A program made the translations under genes and the position numbers. A stretch of DNA of 64,000 nucleotides from Albula goreensis (lineage: Eukaryota; Chordata; Actinopteri; Albuliformes; Albulidae). Positions within the stretch are counted from its first letter, which is position 1, and each line of letters begins with the position of its first letter. Under the pieces are notes generated by a model that had not been told where the DNA came from, made no database searches, and saw only the letters and a list, made by a program, of their open reading frames with translations. Below, piece by piece: positions 60,862-64,000 of this stretch. The stretch is taken from positions 4,242,146-4,306,145 of the forward strand of contig CM040743.1 in the NCBI GenBank assembly GCA_022829145.1, read 5' to 3'.

Positions 60862-61078
60862 GGCCCGATTTCAATCAAAACTCCTTTTGTTGTCCTTAGT
60901 TCTTTGTTATAGCTTAAACTCACAATTGAATTAGGTTTTCTTTGTTACTCACAAACATAGTTTGGCAAGTTCAACGATCAACAAAAATTAACTCGCCAAA
61001 CTGTTTGCGAAGAAAAATAGATGCAAATATTTATTTGTCATTCAAAATGAAAGGCGAATGTTGGTTGGGTTTAAGGCC
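60862..61078. mobile_element. MITE family 1 copy upstream of mkx
   Basis: Left GGCCCGATTTCAATCAAAAC, right GGTTGGGTTTAAGGCC. The well preserved centre is GTTTGGCAAGTTCAACGATC with TTAACTCGCCAAACTG. Confidence 0.7.
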
Positions 61079-62454
61079 ATAGAGCAGTGATAGCAGAAGA
61101 ATGTACATATAGAATCTTGGCGATGGAATCTAGGGGAGGGGTTGATGTATGTAGGAAACGTATAACTACTCTTTAGCTTGTGGTTCTCCTTCACCACCCA
61201 TATCATGCAGAGCTAAGGGGTTCCATAGTTCCCTTTTCCTCTGTAAACAAACCTCGGTCCATTTATGGGTAGAGAAACAGGCAGAGGTGTGGAGGGTTCG
61301 TAACCCTGCTAGATGGCTATAATTACGCTGTAACTCGTCCAGTCAGGAGAGACGAGACCCGTCCCGGGCTGGTCTGTGCCACAGCCCCAGAAAAAAATAA
61401 ATAAAAAAAACATTGCCTCGTTTCAAAAACAGTCTCTGACCATGTCGGTTTTTGAGAGGAAGCAATCAAAATGTGAACTATGCTAATTGCTCCTGACTAC
61501 TGAACACGGCTCTAAAAATAACCAGTTTTCCACAAGACAAGACACCAGCGGAAATACGGTTCCACAACTGAGAGCGAAAGCAAAAGCAAAGGGTCACCTG
61601 GTTATTCACAGTGAGGTCTTTATTTCACCATAAAACTTTACAACTGAGGTGAAACTTGAAAGAAAACTAAAAGACAGTAATTTGCTGACATTAAAACCCA
61701 TCAACATCAGTGTTAACAGCCTGCTTCTTATTTTAAATGTGGCTTATACATGTTTTGCTTGGACTTTAAGTATTGCTAAAACTAAGCACCTACTGAAATG
61801 GAGTCTACTGAAAAATGTTGTAGGAATATGGACATGAAATGATAATTATGTTTTTCAATATTTTGAAATATGTGTAAAGCTATATTAAATATATTGTGTT
61901 TCATAGTATTTTAACACATCCGATTTCTGTAAGGAAAGTTAGATGGGGACACCAGTTTTTTCAGATTCAACCATTATAGTTGTACATTGCAGTGCATTCC
62001 ATGAGGTAATTATCTCCTCCACATGTCCATGTGAGTACATTTCACATTTTAAATTTCCCCACTAACTCAGAATTAGCTGAATGAGGCATTTTGGATCCCT
62101 GTACACGCTGTACACACAGTATTTCAAGGGAAGTCATTGTATGACCTTTAACACAGATCCTGGGGTATTCGTGAGAGGTTTTCAAAGAACATTTTCGCTT
62201 TCATAGTTTTAAAAGTGACTTAATTTCTTTTTGCTTGCATACACGTTTAGATTGTGCTTAGTCTCGCCGTGACGTATCGTTTCTGAAACCTGTTAAGTTT
62301 TTATTGTCATTATTATTTGAAACTGTGATTAATCAAAGGACACTAAAGTCAATTGCTTCTTTGCAAAAGCAACTTTGGTGCTGTCTTTCTTGCATAGAAC
62401 CAAAGTGATTAAAGTTCACCAACATTTTGTACATTCAACCTAAGCTGTATCGTT

Positions 62455-62996
62455 GCGTTTCGGGCACTTAGCAGATTCCCATGTCCACAGTAACTTACAT
62501 GCCCTTAATTTCTCCGATGCGTTGTTCATTTGCACAGCTGGATATTTTATGGGAGCAATTCAGGTTAAAAACCTCACTCAGGGATACAACAGCAGACAAG
62601 CCCAGCTCCCTAACCATTACACTACACTGTAACCTCTGAGCTACAAGCCAAGCTCCCAAACCATTACACTACACTGTAACCTCTGAGCTACAAGCCCAGC
62701 TCCCTAACCATTACACTACACTGTAACCTCTGAGCTACAAGCCCAGCTCCTAACCATTACACTACACTGTAACCTCTGAGCTGCCCAGCTCCTACAAGCC
62801 CAGCTCCTAACCATTACACTACACTGTAACCTCTGAGCTACAAGCCCAGCTCCTTAACCATTACACTACACTGTAACCTCTGAGCTACAAGCCCAGCTCC
62901 CTAACCATTATACTACACTGTAACCTCTGAGCTACAAGCCCAGCCCCCTAACCATTATACTACACTGTAACCTCTGAGCTACAAGCCCAGCTGAAA
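62455..62996 (-). mobile_element. tRNA-derived SINE whose head has been tandemly amplified
   Basis: Read on the minus strand, the amplified head array is followed by CTGTTGTATCCCTGAGTGAG (the body block seen in the 26435 SINE as the CACTGCC...CCCATGAG region). It then reads CAGCTGTGCAAATGAAC and ends in a tail, GGGAATCTGCTAAGTGCCC. The element is longer than a normal copy only because of the array. Confidence 0.75.
62597..62992 (-). repeat. 47-bp tandem array (8 copies) of the SINE A-box region
   Basis: Copies of CCATTACACTACACTGTAAC start at 62614, 62661, 62708, 62754, 62810, 62857, 62904 and 62951. On the minus strand each unit reads GCTTGTAGCTCAGAGGTTAC then AGTGTAGTGTAATGGTTA. Both TAGCTCAGAGG and TAGTGTAATGG fit the pol III A-box consensus TRGYNNARNNG. 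The fourth interval is longer, with an extra CCCAGCTCCTACAAG block. Confidence 0.93.
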
Positions 62997-64000
62997 ATCT
63001 GATGCTCTCAAGGAGATTATGGCCTCTAGCACCATATTGGTAGATCCATGGTTGGTAGATTTGCTGGTATTGTGCTAGAACCAGCCTGAAATCGCAATTG
63101 CACTTTAAGAGTGAGACTGTACTCTGATAGAGTGCGTCTGCCTGAGATTAAATCAGATTTTTAATGCTCGTGTAAATAATTTATTTATTGATTTATTTTT
63201 TCTAATTTATAATTGATTGCTCCCCTTCTCTGCAAGGGAAGACACAGAAGCTGGTTTGCCATATGGTGACTTTAAAAGTTGAGTGATGAATACATACTGC
63301 AGGTTATGTGATTTATGTACTGTTTTTGAGGGCTCCTGTTGTCTGGCTGATATGCTAAACTCAGCACACTCAACCCCCTGTCCTCATGGGCCGCGGGGGT
63401 CTGCAGGTATCAAATAAATCACCTGATTTCACAAATGAAATCACCTCCCAAATTACACAAATCTGTGGAATCCGGTGGAGGCAGGCTTGAGTGTAACAAC
63501 GCACTGACACTGCAGCATTCTGGACCGGGAACCCGAGTGACCCCCAAACCGAAACATTGTATTACCGGATTTATGATTTATGGACTGCACTGATCTCTTG
63601 CCAACCTAGTTATTACATTGAGTCTCCATGGAGTGTTTGAGGTGTGTGGGCACTTGAGTTAGACAGGTACAAAATTGGGGGGGGGATTCTGGGGTGTTTC
63701 TGAGGTGTTTATTTTATTCATCTCAACGCAAAAAGGTTTTGACAGAAGGAAAGGAGCTAGGCATGACGAGCTTAATCTCAGGATAGTTAAACCATGTCGT
63801 GTTTACAACGTGAATGTATGTTTTTGCGTTAAATCATTTCTCATTCGGATGCATCATTAACCTGGGAAAATTGTTCCCACATGTTTCGTCTGCTTTCTAC
63901 ATATTTCAGCCCCCATATACATTAAACACGGATGAAATATATTCAGAACACACCGTATGTTATCTGGGATATGCATCAACATGATGCTGTTCGTGTACTT

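Larger units (their letters stand above)
40222..64000. other. Upstream intergenic region, no recognisable coding exon
   Basis: About 24 kb without an exon I can recognise on either strand. It contains the repeats and elements listed separately. Stretches such as 46.3-48.8, 50.0-51.6, 51.8-53.6 and 58.5-60.2 kb show nothing I can name, though distal regulatory sequences of mkx would be expected here. Confidence 0.6.

Overview
This window is vertebrate genomic DNA, almost certainly from a ray-finned fish. The evidence is one spliced homeobox gene with GT/AG introns, dense (CA)n and (CT)n microsatellites, tRNA-derived SINEs with the 3' tail common in teleosts, a decayed Tc1/mariner element, and several families of short palindromic MITEs. 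I could not fix the species.

The only protein-coding gene I can support is mohawk homeobox (mkx), on the minus strand. Six coding exons (38767 down to 10935) join with matching phases into a complete 349-residue frame from ATG to TAG. This includes a 34-nt micro-exon (11378-11411). The TALE homeodomain is split between coding exons 2 and 3. About 1.2 kb upstream of the start codon lies a plausible promoter: a TATA box at 40094-40101 and CCAAT boxes at about 40150 and 40217. Below it is a candidate non-coding first exon ending in a consensus splice donor at 39943. The a/b paralogue cannot be assigned from this window alone.

Layout: 1-10.9 kb is the 3' flank and probable long 3' UTR of mkx, with a pyrimidine tract, a repeat carrying a 14-bp minisatellite, a 262-bp tandem duplication and two MITEs. 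10.9-38.8 kb is the mkx gene body. Its large 16.8-kb intron holds microsatellites, a SINE, MITEs, a degenerate 30-bp repeat, and a 48-bp minisatellite ending about 80 bp from a splice donor. 38.8-40.2 kb is the putative 5' end and promoter. 40.2-64 kb shows no recognisable coding exon. It holds microsatellites, a G-quadruplex-prone tract, a Tc1-like relic with both ends, a 50-bp satellite with a TATA-like motif in most units, a ~500-bp CA array, and a SINE whose pol III promoter region has been amplified into an eight-copy tandem array.

I see no operon, CRISPR array, rRNA or functional tRNA, and no clear new multi-gene system. The unusual material lies in the repeats: promoter-like sequences turned into tandem arrays, and related palindromic MITEs scattered around and inside mkx.
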